From Gammaproteobacteria bacterium (GTDB lineage: Bacteria > Pseudomonadota > Gammaproteobacteria > UBA4575), in assembly GCA_022824965.1 (NCBI GenBank), contig JAJDYY010000008.1, positions 256,284 to 320,283 on the forward strand: a stretch of 64,000 nt of DNA, given 5' to 3'. Numbering within the stretch: position 1 is the stretch's first letter; the number at the start of each line of letters is the position of its first letter. Made by a program: the position numbers and the translations under genes. The notes under the pieces are model-generated. The model made no database searches. It saw nothing but the letters and a program-made list of their open reading frames with translations, and had not been told where the DNA came from. Shown in pieces: positions 1-9,509 of this stretch.

Positions 1-1
1 G

Positions 2-1786
2 GCCTCGCTGATGGGCTTTGAACATCCGCAGCGCAACCTCCAGGTCGAGGCCTTCATGCAGGTGTTCTACCGCACCACCAACCAGCTGTCGACGCTCGCC
101 GAGATCATCGTCAAGCGCCTGCAGTCCGAAATCTTTCCTTCCCTGTTGAAGCGCCGGGCCAGGCCGATCGATGCGCACTTCCAGGTCCGCGGCAACCGCC
201 TGGAAGCGCGCTCGGCAGAAATCTTCAGGCAGAGTCCCTCCGCCATCTTCCGGGTGTTCCGGCTGCTGCAGCAGCACGAGCAGCTGAGCGGGCCCAGCGA
301 CGGGCTCATCCAGCTGCTGCTCGACCACCTGGATTTGATCGATGACGATTTCCGGGGCGATGCCCGCAACCGCGAACTGTTCATCGAGATCCTCAATCAC
401 CCGAACACCAACCGCCGGGAGATCCGCCGCATGGCACAGCTCGGGGTGCTCGGCAGGTACTGGCCGAGCTTCGATGCGGTCACCGGAAGGATGCAGTTCG
501 ACCTGTACCATGTGTATACCGTCGAGGAACACACCCTGCGCGTGTTCGAGAATGCCTGCCAGTTCAGCGCCGCCGCATCCGGGGACGAACTGGATACCTA
601 CCACGACGTGTTCACGCAAACGCCCAAGGCCCTGACCCTGTATCTTGCCGCGCTCTTCCACGACATTGCCAAGGGCCGCAACGGCGACCACTCGGAGCTG
701 GGTGCAGAAGATGCCCGCACGTTCTGCCTGGACCACAATCTCAGCGCCTTCGACGCCAACCTGGTCGGCTGGCTGGTTCAAAACCACCTGGTCATGTCCA
801 AGACCGCACAGCACCGGGACTGCGGTGACCCGAGGGTGCTGAAGGAATTTGCGCAAAACGTCGGCAACCTCGTGCGCCTGCACTACCTGTACCTGCTGAC
901 CATCGCCGACATCCGCGGAACCAATCCCAAGCTCTGGGACAGCTGGCGCAGCACCCTGCTGGCCGATCTGTACCAGAACACCTCGAAATACCTGCGCCAC
1001 GGACTGGATTCGCCGGTCGAACCCAAGGAACTCATCCAGGAGGTGAAGGCCTCCGCGCTTTCGCACCTCGAGCGCCAGGGCATCGACCGCGACCGCTGCC
1101 TGGCCTTCTGGCAGGAACTCGAGGAGGACTATTTCCTGCGCCACTCGGACGACGAGGTCGCACGCCAGGCAAGCGCCATTGTCGGCCACCGGTCCGACGG
1201 CGAGGTCGTCGTGCGCATCCACCAGTACAGCGCCCGCGGCGCCACGGAGATCTTCATCTACTGCAACGACCGCAACTACCTGTTCGCACACATCACCTCG
1301 GCCCTGTCCAAACTCGGCCTGACCGTCGTGCATGCGCGCATCATCACCTCCAGGAAAGGCCACGCCCTGGATACTTTCCTGGTGCTGGGCGAGGACGGCG
1401 GCCCGATCAGCGATCAGGACCAGTGCCGGCAGGTCGCGGCCAAGCTGTCCCTGGCCCTGAAAAATCCCGGGCGCATCTCGATGTCCTCCAGCCAGAAACT
1501 GCCGAGAACCATCCGCGAGCTGCAGGTGCCGGTCAGGACCCAGTTCGAGGACAGCCCGGGCCACGAATACACCACCATGGACCTGAAGGCCCCTGATTTT
1601 CCGGGCCTTTTGGCGAACCTCGGCAGCGCCTTCGTGAACTGCAACATCTCCGTGCACAATGCCCAGATCTCGAAACTGGGCGAACGGGTGCACAATGTCT
1701 TCCAGATCAGCACCCTGGACAACCGCCCCCTGGATCAGGACCAGCAGCAGGGGCTGGACCAGGCCATCCGCCAGTGCCTGCAATGA
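2..1786 (+). CDS. glnD: bifunctional uridylyltransferase/uridylyl-removing enzyme GlnD (5'-truncated by window edge)
   Basis: GlnD senses glutamine and adds UMP to, or removes it from, PII signal proteins, so it controls nitrogen assimilation. The visible 594 residues lack the N-terminal nucleotidyltransferase domain, which lies before base 1 (full GlnD is about 900 aa). An HD phosphohydrolase domain is present, with the HD pair in 'LAALFHDIAKGRNGDHSELG' about 217 residues after the first Met. Two ACT domains follow, one near residues 400-480 and one covering the last 70 residues; these are the glutamine-sensing part. The open frame continues to the window edge. It is followed 52 nt later by dapC on the same strand, a common gammaproteobacterial order. 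Confidence 0.96.
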   Translation, partial: ASLMGFEHPQRNLQVEAFMQVFYRTTNQLSTLAEIIVKRLQSEIFPSLLKRRARPIDAHFQVRGNRLEARSAEIFRQSPSAIFRVFRLLQQHEQLSGPSDGLIQLLLDHLDLIDDDFRGDARNRELFIEILNHPNTNRREIRRMAQLGVLGRYWPSFDAVTGRMQFDLYHVYTVEEHTLRVFENACQFSAAASGDELDTYHDVFTQTPKALTLYLAALFHDIAKGRNGDHSELGAEDARTFCLDHNLSAFDANLVGWLVQNHLVMSKTAQHRDCGDPRVLKEFAQNVGNLVRLHYLYLLTIADIRGTNPKLWDSWRSTLLADLYQNTSKYLRHGLDSPVEPKELIQEVKASALSHLERQGIDRDRCLAFWQELEEDYFLRHSDDEVARQASAIVGHRSDGEVVVRIHQYSARGATEIFIYCNDRNYLFAHITSALSKLGLTVVHARIITSRKGHALDTFLVLGEDGGPISDQDQCRQVAAKLSLALKNPGRISMSSSQKLPRTIRELQVPVRTQFEDSPGHEYTTMDLKAPDFPGLLANLGSAFVNCNISVHNAQISKLGERVHNVFQISTLDNRPLDQDQQQGLDQAIRQCLQ

Positions 1787-1838
1787 TGAGTCATGCCCCG
1801 CACCGTGACCGCATGCCCTGCGGCACCGTCCCGAACCC

Positions 1839-3041
1839 ATGAACCCGTACCTGGAAAAGCTGCAGGCCTATCCGTTCGAGAAGCTCAAGCGGCTGATCGA
1901 GTCCCATCCCCATGAGGCTGGCCTTGAGCCGGTCTCCCTGGCGGTGGGGGAGCCTCGCCATGCGACCCCGGCGTACATCCTGGATGCCTACACCGAGACC
2001 CTGGCGCAACTCAACCGCTACCCGACCACCCGCGGCTTGCAAACCCTGCGAGCGGCCTTTGCCGACTGGCTGGTGCAGCGCTTTGCCCTGCCCAGTGAGG
2101 TCATCCGCGAGGACGCCAACGTACTGCCGGTCAACGGCACGCGCGAGGCCCTGTTTGCCTGCGCACAATGCATGGTCGATGCCACGGACCACCCGGCGGT
2201 GCTGATTCCCAACCCCTTCTACCAGATCTATGAAGGTGCGGCCCTGCTTGCAGGTGCCGAGCCGGTCTACTACGACGGCGAGGTGGTGGACGGGGACATC
2301 CCCGCGCTGTGGACGCTGGAGGATGCGCTCTGGAAGCGCGTGCAGCTGGTGTACCTGTGCACCCCCGGCAACCCGTCCGGACAGGTCGCCCCGCAGGCCA
2401 CGCTGCAAAAGCTGGTGGAATACTCGAAACGCTACGATTTCGTGATCGCCTCCGATGAGTGTTACTCGGAGATCTATCCGCCGCAAAGTCCGCCGCCCAT
2501 GGGCCTGCTGGCGGCGTGCCAGGGCGCCGGGGAGGACAGCCTGCACAATTGCCTCGCCTTCTACAGCCTGTCGAAACGCTCCAATGCCCCCGGCATGCGT
2601 TCGGGCTTCGTGGCCGGCGATGCCCGCCTGATCGAGAAGTTCCTGCAGTACCGCACCTACCATGGCTGCACCCTGTCGCTGCCGGCGCAGGCGGCAAGCA
2701 TTGCGGCCTGGTCGGACGAAGAACACGTGATCGAAAACCGCAGGCTGTACCAGGAAAAGTTCTCGGCGGTATGCGAGATCCTGAAAGATGCCCTGCCCTG
2801 CAAGCCTCCGCAGGCCGGCTTTTACCTGTGGCCGGAACTGCCCATGCCCGATGAGGATTTCACCCGGGCACTTTTTGCAAGCAAGAATGTTCTGACATTG
2901 CCGGGCAGTTACCTGGCGCGCACAGTGGCCGGGACCAACCCGGGCGAGCGGCGGGTGCGACTGGCGCTGGTTGCAACGAAAGAAGAATGTCTGCATGCTG
3001 CGACCCGGATTCGGGATTTTTTGCAAGAGACCAGTGAGTAG
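1839..3041 (+). CDS. dapC: succinyldiaminopimelate aminotransferase DapC
   Basis: PLP-dependent fold-type I aminotransferase of 400 aa. DapC converts N-succinyl-2-amino-6-ketopimelate to N-succinyl-LL-diaminopimelate, with glutamate as amino donor, in lysine and peptidoglycan precursor synthesis. The PLP lysine is K246 in 'FYSLSKRSNAPGMRSGF'. N178 lies in 'CTPGNPSG' and D206 in 'ASDECYSEIY'. The family alone does not fix the substrate; the dapC assignment rests on position between glnD and dapD, with dapE next. The start at 1839 gives 'MNPYLEKLQAYPFEKL', a typical N-terminus for this family. Confidence 0.93.
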   Translation: MNPYLEKLQAYPFEKLKRLIESHPHEAGLEPVSLAVGEPRHATPAYILDAYTETLAQLNRYPTTRGLQTLRAAFADWLVQRFALPSEVIREDANVLPVNGTREALFACAQCMVDATDHPAVLIPNPFYQIYEGAALLAGAEPVYYDGEVVDGDIPALWTLEDALWKRVQLVYLCTPGNPSGQVAPQATLQKLVEYSKRYDFVIASDECYSEIYPPQSPPPMGLLAACQGAGEDSLHNCLAFYSLSKRSNAPGMRSGFVAGDARLIEKFLQYRTYHGCTLSLPAQAASIAAWSDEEHVIENRRLYQEKFSAVCEILKDALPCKPPQAGFYLWPELPMPDEDFTRALFASKNVLTLPGSYLARTVAGTNPGERRVRLALVATKEECLHAATRIRDFLQETSE

Positions 3042-3053
3042 AGGAAGAAGAAA

Positions 3054-3872
3054 ATGAGCCAGGACATCATCGAGCAGGCCTTCGAGCGCAGTGCGGAAAT
3101 CACCCCGGCCTCGGTGGATGACAAGACCCGGGAAGCGGTGGAACACACGCTCGCACGGCTGGACCGGGGCGAGTTGCGCGTGGCCGAGAAACAGGGCGAT
3201 GACTGGGTGGTGCACGAGTGGATCAAAAAAGCGGTATTGCTGTCGTTTCGCATCCACGAAAACCGGGTGATCGATGCAGGGTTCACCAAGTACTACGACA
3301 AGGTCCCCGGCAAGTACTCGCAGATGGACGAGGACGGCATGAGCCAGCAGGGTGCGCGAATCGTGCCGCCTGCGATGGCCCGCTACGGGGCGTATGTGGC
3401 CCCGGACGTAGTGCTCATGCCAAGCTATGTCAACATCGGCGCCTACGTGGACTCGGGAACCATGGTGGACACCTGGGCGACCGTCGGCTCGTGCGCGCAA
3501 ATCGGCAAGAACGTGCACCTGTCCGGAGGGGTCGGGATCGGCGGGGTGCTCGAGCCCCTGCAGGCCGCACCCACGGTCATCGAGGACGATTGCTTCATCG
3601 GCGCGCGCTCCGAGGTCGTCGAAGGCGTGGTGGTCGAGAAAGGCTCCGTCATCTCGATGGGGGTCTACATCGGCAAGAGCACGCGCATCTACAACCGCGA
3701 GACGGGCGAGGTCAGTTACGGGCGCATCCCGGCCGGCTCGGTGGTGGTCTCGGGAAACCTTCCCTCCAAGGACGGCAAGTACAGCCTGTACTGTGCCGTG
3801 ATCGTCAAGCAGGTTGATGAAAAGACCCGCAGCAAGGTGGGCATCAACGAGCTGTTGCGCGCCGTGAACTGA
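3054..3872 (+). CDS. dapD: 2,3,4,5-tetrahydropyridine-2,6-dicarboxylate N-succinyltransferase DapD
   Basis: Cytosolic enzyme that succinylates tetrahydrodipicolinate from succinyl-CoA, opening the succinylase branch to lysine. The 272 aa match the family length. The N-terminal helical region carries '[11 protein letters not shown]', and the middle holds the left-handed beta-helix hexapeptide repeats ('[20 protein letters not shown]', then '[20 protein letters not shown]'). The conserved tail contains '[20 protein letters not shown]'. A purine-rich stretch (GAGGAAGAAG) about 6 nt before the ATG serves as ribosome-binding site. It starts 12 nt after dapC, so the two are probably co-transcribed. 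Confidence 0.97.
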   Translation: MSQDIIEQAFERSAEITPASVDDKTREAVEHTLARLDRGELRVAEKQGDDWVVHEWIKKAVLLSFRIHENRVIDAGFTKYYDKVPGKYSQMDEDGMSQQGARIVPPAMARYGAYVAPDVVLMPSYVNIGAYVDSGTMVDTWATVGSCAQIGKNVHLSGGVGIGGVLEPLQAAPTVIEDDCFIGARSEVVEGVVVEKGSVISMGVYIGKSTRIYNRETGEVSYGRIPAGSVVVSGNLPSKDGKYSLYCAVIVKQVDEKTRSKVGINELLRAVN

Positions 3873-3936
3873 GAGGTGCGCCCGGCATGGACCCTTCCAC
3901 AGGTGATACCTAGCCGGGGCATGATTCCTGTACGCC

Positions 3937-5064
3937 ATGTCTGCAACCCTTGAACTTGCAAAAGAGCTGATTCGCCAGCCCTCGGTCACGCCGCTGGACT
4001 GCGGCTGTCAGTCCCTGATCGGTGAGCGCCTCAGGGCCTGCGGCTTTCAGGCCGAGGTCATGAATTTCGGTGAGGTCAGCAATGTCTGGCTGCGCCGTGG
4101 CAGCCAGGCGCCCCTGCTGGTATTTGCCGGGCACACCGACGTCGTGCCGCCCGGTCCCGAGGCTCGCTGGAGTTCACCGCCGTTTGAGCCGGTCATTCGT
4201 GACGGCTGCCTGTTCGGGCGCGGGGCGGCTGACATGAAATCCAGCATTGCGGCCATGACCGTGGCCTGTGAAAACTTCATCCGCGCGCATCCGGATCATG
4301 CGGGCTCCATTGCGCTCTTGCTGACCAGTGACGAGGAAGGGCCGGCCGTGGACGGCACGGTGAAGGTCATCGAGTGCCTGCAGGCACGCGACGAGGTCAT
4401 TGACTGGTGTCTCGTGGGGGAACCCAGCAGCCTGAACACCGCAGGCGACACCATGAAAATCGGGCGCCGCGGTTCCCTGTCGGCGACCCTGAAGGTGATG
4501 GGCATCCAGGGCCATGTCGCCTACCCGAAAATCGCCAGGAACCCCATTCACGAATGCGCACCGGCGCTGGCCGAACTGGTGGCCACCCGCTGGGATTCGG
4601 GCAATGAACATTTCCCGGCCACCTCCCTGCAGGTATCCAACATCCAAGCCGGCACGGGTGCTGCCAACGTGATCCCGGGAGAACTGGGCGTCGAATTCAA
4701 CCTGCGGTTCTCAACGGAAACCACGGCAGACGAAATCCGCTCGCGGATCCGGGAAATCCTGGACCGCCATGCCCTGGATTACACGCTGGAGTGGCACCTC
4801 TCGGGCAACCCGTTCTACTGCGAACCCGGGGAGCTGGTGGAAGCCTGCGTGCAGGCGATTGAGGACACGATCCAGGTTCGACCGGAACTGTCGACTAGCG
4901 GCGGCACCTCGGACGGGCGGTTCATTGCCCCGACCGGAGCGCAGGTGGCCGAGCTCGGACCCGTGAATGCCAGCATCCACAAGGCGGATGAGCACATCGG
5001 CCTTGACGAGCTGGAACAGCTGACGACCATCTACGAACGGGTGCTGCAGAAGCTTCTAGTCTGA
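3937..5064 (+). CDS. dapE: succinyl-diaminopimelate desuccinylase DapE
   Basis: M20-family dinuclear zinc hydrolase of 375 aa that removes succinate from N-succinyl-LL-diaminopimelate. Visible metal and catalytic residues are H66 and D68 ('[11 protein letters not shown]'), D99 ('[14 protein letters not shown]') and the acidic pair E133/E134 ('[12 protein letters not shown]'). The C-terminal '[11 protein letters not shown]' and '[12 protein letters not shown]' motifs are typical of DapE. With dapC and dapD just upstream, three steps of the succinylase pathway are together. Its last 9 nt overlap the convergent exonuclease gene, leaving no room for a terminator between them. Confidence 0.96.
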   Translation: MSATLELAKELIRQPSVTPLDCGCQSLIGERLRACGFQAEVMNFGEVSNVWLRRGSQAPLLVFAGHTDVVPPGPEARWSSPPFEPVIRDGCLFGRGAADMKSSIAAMTVACENFIRAHPDHAGSIALLLTSDEEGPAVDGTVKVIECLQARDEVIDWCLVGEPSSLNTAGDTMKIGRRGSLSATLKVMGIQGHVAYPKIARNPIHECAPALAELVATRWDSGNEHFPATSLQVSNIQAGTGAANVIPGELGVEFNLRFSTETTADEIRSRIREILDRHALDYTLEWHLSGNPFYCEPGELVEACVQAIEDTIQVRPELSTSGGTSDGRFIAPTGAQVAELGPVNASIHKADEHIGLDELEQLTTIYERVLQKLLV

Positions 5065-5829
5065 AGCCCAGTGCTTGAGAAAATCGTCGAAGTGGGGCTT
5101 TTTCGCCTCGGCCAGGGACGTCCTGACCTGCTCGATCTTGTTCGCGTACATGCCCTCTGAAAGCTTGCCCCGCATCTTCTCGAAACACAGGTAGACCAGG
5201 TAGGTGTTCAGCGCATCCGTTTCACAGTAATTGCGGATCGCCTCGATTTCGCCGGCCAGCCAGGCTTCGCCCACCTGGCTGCCGTCCATTCCCGTCTTGC
5301 CGGGAAAGCCCAGCATGGTGGCAATGTGATCGAGTTTGGCAAACGCGCGCGGCTGGTAGCCGGCCAGCACGTCCATCAGGTCAGTATGGCGCCAGTGAAA
5401 CCGGCTCAGGTAGTTGTTGTAGCGAAAGCTCGTGTCATCATCGCCCGTTTGCCAGTAGTGGTGGGCATCGATTCCGTGCAGCAGGGAACGGAACTGGATC
5501 ACCGGCAGGTCGAACCCGCTGCCGTTCCAGGAGACCAGCGTCGGGTTGTATTTCTCCAGGCCGGCAAAAAAGCGCTCCAGCAGTTCCTTCTCGCCGGACT
5601 CGGGTGAGCCCAGGGACCAGACCCGCAAGCTGTCGGAAGTGCTGAGCACCACCGAGATGGCGACGATGCGCTGCAGGTAGTGGGGCATGAACGTGTTGCC
5701 CGTCTGCTGGCTTCGCAGCTGCTCCATGGCGCGAACGACATCGGCATCCTCCAGCCCCTGCAGATCATGGATTTTCCGGCCGGACTCGACATCCGGCACG
5801 GATTCGACGTCAAAGACAAAAACGTTCAT
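5056..5829 (-). CDS. PolB-like 3'-5' exonuclease (PF10108-type)
   Basis: DEDD-superfamily 3'-5' exonuclease, 257 aa, similar to stand-alone proteins related to the proofreading domain of DNA polymerase II. Exo motif I is D7 and E9 in '[10 protein letters not shown]'; motif II is D107 in '[16 protein letters not shown]'; motif III is D205 in '[17 protein letters not shown]'. The middle '[18 protein letters not shown]' is also typical of the family. The physiological substrate of this group is not established. It is encoded just downstream of cysM on the same strand (9 nt gap) and is convergent with dapE. Confidence 0.88.
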   Translation of the reverse strand: MNVFVFDVESVPDVESGRKIHDLQGLEDADVVRAMEQLRSQQTGNTFMPHYLQRIVAISVVLSTSDSLRVWSLGSPESGEKELLERFFAGLEKYNPTLVSWNGSGFDLPVIQFRSLLHGIDAHHYWQTGDDDTSFRYNNYLSRFHWRHTDLMDVLAGYQPRAFAKLDHIATMLGFPGKTGMDGSQVGEAWLAGEIEAIRNYCETDALNTYLVYLCFEKMRGKLSEGMYANKIEQVRTSLAEAKKPHFDDFLKHWASD

Positions 5830-5838
5830 GGGTCCATC

Positions 5839-6738
5839 CTATGGTGCGTCCTCGGAAAAAAGCCCCGTCGACAGGTAGCGGTCCCCCCGGTCGCAGATGA
5901 TGGTGACGATCACCGCATCGCGTACCTCTTGTGACAGTCTCAGAGCGGCGGCGACCGCTCCCCCGGAAGAGACCCCGCAAAAGATCCCCTCCTCGCGGCC
6001 GAGCCTTCGCATCATGGCCTCGGCCTCGGACTGGGTCACCTCGATCATGCGGTCTACTGCGCTGGCATTGAATATCTTCGGAATGTAGGCCTCGGGCCAT
6101 TTGCGGATGCCCGGAATCTTGGAGCCCTCGGCAGGCTCGACCCCGACGATCTGGATCTCGGGCTTGACCTCCTTCAGGAATTTCGACACCCCCATGATCG
6201 TTCCGGTGGTCCCCATGGAACTGACGAAATGCGTAACCTGGCCTTCGGTGTCTGCAAACACTTCCGGGCCGGTGCTGCGGTAATGCGAAAGCGGGTTGTC
6301 CGGGTTGGCAAACTGGTCCAGTACCTTTCCCTCGCCCTGGGCCTGCATTTCCAGGGCCAGGTCGCGGGCCCGTTCCATGCCTTCCTCCACGGTCACCAGG
6401 ATCAACTCGGCCCCGAAGGCCTGCATGGAGGCACGCCGCTCCAGGCTCATGTTCTCGGGCATGATCAGTTTCATCCGATAACCCTTCATGGCCGCCACCA
6501 TGGCGAGCGCGATGCCGGTGTTGCCGCTGGTCGCCTCGATCAGGTGATCGCCGGGCTTGATTTCGCCGCGCCGCTCGGCCTCGACGATCATGCTGAGTGC
6601 CGGGCGGTCCTTGACCGAGCCCGCCGGGTTGTTGCCCTCGAGCTTGGCCAGGATGCGGTTGGAGGTCGACCCCGGCAGGCGCTGCAGTCGAACCAGCGGC
6701 GTGTTGCCGACAAAATTTTCAAGCGTGGGTGTATTCAT
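5839..6738 (-). CDS. cysM: cysteine synthase B
   Basis: PLP fold-type II enzyme, 299 aa, making cysteine from O-acetylserine; the CysM form can also use thiosulfate. The PLP lysine is K43 in 'EGNNPAGSVKDRPALSM'. The phosphate-binding and substrate loop is 'EATSGNTGIALAM' near residues 68-80, and a glycine-rich 'GVSSGGAVAAALRL' lies near the C-terminus. Length and the 'VTHFVSSMGTTGTIMGVSKF' segment fit CysM better than CysK. Its start overlaps the acpS stop by 4 nt, so it is translationally coupled to the rnc-era-recO-pdxJ-acpS series. Confidence 0.93.
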   Translation of the reverse strand: MNTPTLENFVGNTPLVRLQRLPGSTSNRILAKLEGNNPAGSVKDRPALSMIVEAERRGEIKPGDHLIEATSGNTGIALAMVAAMKGYRMKLIMPENMSLERRASMQAFGAELILVTVEEGMERARDLALEMQAQGEGKVLDQFANPDNPLSHYRSTGPEVFADTEGQVTHFVSSMGTTGTIMGVSKFLKEVKPEIQIVGVEPAEGSKIPGIRKWPEAYIPKIFNASAVDRMIEVTQSEAEAMMRRLGREEGIFCGVSSGGAVAAALRLSQEVRDAVIVTIICDRGDRYLSTGLFSEDAP

Positions 6739-7121
6739 GGGCCTTTACCAAATGCGATGGCATGCGCCACCGTGTAGTGCTGCTCATGGGAAATACTAAC
6801 AGACACCTGCAAGGCATCGATGCCGAGATGGTCTCTGAGCACTTCCTCGAAGTGGGCCTCCGGCTTGCCCAGGGCGTCATGGGTAATGCAGATGTTCCTC
6901 CATGACATCGGTGCGCGTATGCCGAGCCCGAACGCCTTGGCGATGGCTTCCTTGACCGAAAAGCGGCTGGCGAGGTACTGCGGCTTGTTCGTCTCGTCGG
7001 CAAATTCCCCGAGTTCGCGGGCGTGCAGAATCCGTCGTGCAAAGGCCTCGGGGTAGCGGCCATAGATCCTCTGGATCCGCCGGTTGTCCACGATGTCCAC
7101 GCCGCTGCCGATCAGTTCCAT
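6735..7121 (-). CDS. acpS: holo-[acyl-carrier-protein] synthase
   Basis: Transfers 4'-phosphopantetheine from CoA to the serine of acyl carrier proteins. The 128 aa fit the trimeric AcpS class. The Mg-binding acidic residues are D9 ('ELIGSGVDIVDNRRI') and E58 ('RFSVKEAIAKAFGLGI'). It starts 1 nt after the pdxJ stop and overlaps cysM by 4 nt, so it is part of a tightly packed operon. Besides fatty-acid ACP, it is a plausible activator of the small carrier protein encoded at 44.65-44.91 kb, since no other phosphopantetheinyl transferase lies in the window (inference). Confidence 0.95.
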   Translation of the reverse strand: MELIGSGVDIVDNRRIQRIYGRYPEAFARRILHARELGEFADETNKPQYLASRFSVKEAIAKAFGLGIRAPMSWRNICITHDALGKPEAHFEEVLRDHLGIDALQVSVSISHEQHYTVAHAIAFGKGP

Positions 7122-7122
7122 G

Positions 7123-7857
7123 TCAAGGCTCCGCGTCCATGGCAGATCTCATCTGCCGCACGGCCTCCTCCAGTCCCATGAGCAGGGCATCGGCCACGAT
7201 CGAGTGGCCGATGTTCAGCTCATGCATGTTCTCGATGCCGGCAATGACCGCGACGTTGCCGCGGTGCAGACCGTGCCCGGCATTGACGGTCAGGCCGAGA
7301 GAGTGTGCCTGGCGGGCAGCGGCGCGGATCCTGTCCAGTTCGTCCCTTTGCGCCTTGCCGCGGGTCTGCGCATACGTGCCGGTGTGCAGTTCAACCGCCC
7401 CTGCACCGGCTTCGGCGGCCGCGGCCACCGTTTTCTCGTCCGGCTCGATGAACAGGGACACGATAATCCCGGCTTCACCCAACGCGCTGGATAAGTCCGT
7501 GATCCTCGCCTGGTGGGCCAGCACGTCGAGCCCCCCTTCCGTGGTCAGTTCCATGCGCTTTTCCGGAACGATGCAGCAGTGTTGCGGGAGCACATCCAGG
7601 GCGATGTCGCGCATCTCGTCGGTGGCCGCCATCTCCAGGTTCATGCTGGTGCGGATCACGCGCCTGGCCAGATAGACGTCGGCATCCTGGATGTGGCGGC
7701 GGTCCTCGCGCAGGTGCATGGTGATGCCGTCGGCCCCGGCACGTTCCGTTGCAGCGATGGCCTCGCGAAAATCCGGGTAGGCCGTGCCTCTCGCCTGGCG
7801 GATCGTCATGACGTGGTCAAGATTCACGCCAAGTCGCACTCTGGATTCAGCAGGCAT
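7123..7857 (-). CDS. pdxJ: pyridoxine 5'-phosphate synthase
   Basis: Condenses 1-deoxyxylulose-5-phosphate with 3-amino-2-oxopropyl phosphate to give pyridoxine phosphate (vitamin B6). The 244-residue TIM barrel shows the family start 'VRLGVNLDHVMTIRQARG', then 'GADGITMHLREDRRHIQD' and the C-terminal 'HGLHRGNVAVIAGIENMHEL'. It sits between recO (22 nt upstream) and acpS, the conserved gammaproteobacterial recO-pdxJ-acpS order. SerC, another enzyme of this B6 pathway, is also encoded in the window at 45-46 kb. Confidence 0.97.
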   Translation of the reverse strand: MPAESRVRLGVNLDHVMTIRQARGTAYPDFREAIAATERAGADGITMHLREDRRHIQDADVYLARRVIRTSMNLEMAATDEMRDIALDVLPQHCCIVPEKRMELTTEGGLDVLAHQARITDLSSALGEAGIIVSLFIEPDEKTVAAAAEAGAGAVELHTGTYAQTRGKAQRDELDRIRAAARQAHSLGLTVNAGHGLHRGNVAVIAGIENMHELNIGHSIVADALLMGLEEAVRQMRSAMDAEP

Positions 7858-7879
7858 CGGACAATACTCGCAGGCGGGG

Positions 7880-8599
7880 TCAATCCGGCGGGGTCATGCG
7901 CATGAACTGCAGGATTTCACGGCTTCGCAACGGGCGCGACCCCAGATGCTGGTCGATCATGCCGCGCATGAATTTCTTGGCCGCTCCCCGTGATTCGTGT
8001 TTCATTTCCAGCGGTGACTGAAGTGCGATCAATGTAGTTCCCTGCAGGATGTTCCATGCCGGGCCGGACTGGCCAATCCGCACCGGGCCCGATTCCACAT
8101 CATAACGATAAACGGCATGCGGCTGAATCTCGGTCTCGTGATCCGCTTCCCGGTCCAGCAAAAGGCCGTGCCCGGTCTTCTCCAGCAGCTTGATCTCGAA
8201 CAGGCGCAACAGATTCTCGCACGGTATTTCATTTCCGCCCAGTGCCATGACGACACTGCGGTACAAATCGAAAATGCCCTGGCTGGGACTGGACTTCGGA
8301 GTCAGCCTCAGAATCAGTTCGTTCAGGTACATGCCGACGACACTCATGCCGGGCAGATCGAAGTGCCGGGCGCCTTGGGATTCGACATGGGTCAGCGTGA
8401 ACAGCTCGCCGTTTCCGCTCCACGAGATCAGCAGCGGGGTAAACAGGATCCTGTTGGCGCCGCGCTGTTTCCTCGAGCCGCGGTGCACCGCAGCGATCAG
8501 GCCGTGGCCCGGTGTCAGCATGTCCACGATCTGGCTGGACTCCCGGTAGGCCCGTGCATGCATGCAGTAGGCTGGCTGCAACTGTACTTTTCTTGCCAA
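7880..8599 (-). CDS. recO: DNA repair protein RecO
   Basis: RecFOR-pathway protein that helps load RecA onto SSB-coated single-stranded DNA. The 239 aa begin with the OB-fold: 'QPAYCMHARAYRESSQIVDM' followed by 'RGSRKQR'. The C-terminal part is the helical RecO_C region, including 'CENLLRLFEIKLLEKTGHG'. The zinc-finger cysteines found in some RecO proteins are not evident. It lies 13 nt after era and 22 nt before pdxJ on the same strand. Confidence 0.94.
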   Translation of the reverse strand: MARKVQLQPAYCMHARAYRESSQIVDMLTPGHGLIAAVHRGSRKQRGANRILFTPLLISWSGNGELFTLTHVESQGARHFDLPGMSVVGMYLNELILRLTPKSSPSQGIFDLYRSVVMALGGNEIPCENLLRLFEIKLLEKTGHGLLLDREADHETEIQPHAVYRYDVESGPVRIGQSGPAWNILQGTTLIALQSPLEMKHESRGAAKKFMRGMIDQHLGSRPLRSREILQFMRMTPPD

Positions 8600-8612
8600 G
8601 GGTGCCTGTCCT

Positions 8613-9500
8613 CTAGTGCTTGAACCGGGAGACGATCCCCTGCTGGTCCTGCCAGTTCTGCTTGACCTTGACCCAGGTGCTGAGCATCACCTTCCTGTGA
8701 AAAACCCGCTCCAGGCGCCGGCGCGCCTGCTCGCCGATGGCCTTCAGCCGGGAACCTTTTTTCCCGATCACGATGGCCTTCTGGCTGTCTTTCTCCACCC
8801 AGATCACCACCGAAACCGTGACCAGGCTTTCTGCGAACTCGAGGGTTTCGACTTCCGTGTAGAGCACATAGGGCAGTTCTTTTTGCAACTGCACCATGGC
8901 CACGCCGCGCACGATTTCCGCGACCACGAAAGCATCGTCGCGGTCCCACTTCACATCGCGCGGAAACAGGAACTCCGATGGAGGACAGAATCTGCACAGC
9001 TCGCGGGTCAATGCCGTGGCCTGCTGATCATACAGGGCGGACAGCGGCACGATGCTGTCGAAGGCGTGCCGGGACTTCAGCGCATCGATGACGGGCAGCA
9101 GTTCCGACTTGTCCTTGATCTTGTCGACCTTGTTGATCACCAACACGACCGAAGCCTTGATCTGACCAATCTGCTCAAGCAGGTAATCATCTTCGCGGTT
9201 CCAGACATACGGCTCGACCAGCATCATCACCACGTCGACCTCCTGCAGGGCGGACAGTGCATTGCTGAGCATCACCCGGTGCATCAGCCGCCGGTGGCTG
9301 AGTTGAACGCCCGGAGTGTCCACCAGCACCAGTTGGCACAGCTCGAGACTCAGGATTCCGCGAATGTTATTGCGCGTGGTGTGCGGCTTGTGGGTGGTTA
9401 CGGACAGCTGGTCTCCCAGCAACTTGTTGAACAAGGTGGACTTGCCGACATTGGCCCGACCCACGATGCTCACGAACCCGCACTTTGACTCCCCTGACAT
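8613..9500 (-). CDS. era: GTPase Era
   Basis: Ras-like GTPase that binds the 3' end of 16S rRNA and takes part in 30S maturation. G1 is at residues 14-22 ('GRANVGKST', where most Era proteins have GRPNVGKST). G3 is 'VDTPGVQ' at 64-70, and G4 is 'NKVDK' near 121-125. The C-terminal KH RNA-binding domain is marked by 'VIGKKGSRLKAIGEQARRRL'. The switch I region reads 'THKPHTTRNNIRGI', where many homologues have 'KAQTTRHRI'. It starts 9 nt after rnc, the conserved rnc-era pair. Confidence 0.97.
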   Translation of the reverse strand: MSGESKCGFVSIVGRANVGKSTLFNKLLGDQLSVTTHKPHTTRNNIRGILSLELCQLVLVDTPGVQLSHRRLMHRVMLSNALSALQEVDVVMMLVEPYVWNREDDYLLEQIGQIKASVVLVINKVDKIKDKSELLPVIDALKSRHAFDSIVPLSALYDQQATALTRELCRFCPPSEFLFPRDVKWDRDDAFVVAEIVRGVAMVQLQKELPYVLYTEVETLEFAESLVTVSVVIWVEKDSQKAIVIGKKGSRLKAIGEQARRRLERVFHRKVMLSTWVKVKQNWQDQQGIVSRFKH

Positions 9501-9509
9501 GCAGGCCCT

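Noticed and set aside
1791..3989. Long minus-strand open frame (over 700 codons) opposite dapC and dapD
   Set aside because: Antisense to two well-recognised genes; low-complexity His/Arg/Leu-rich product typical of GC-rich reverse frames; no domain.
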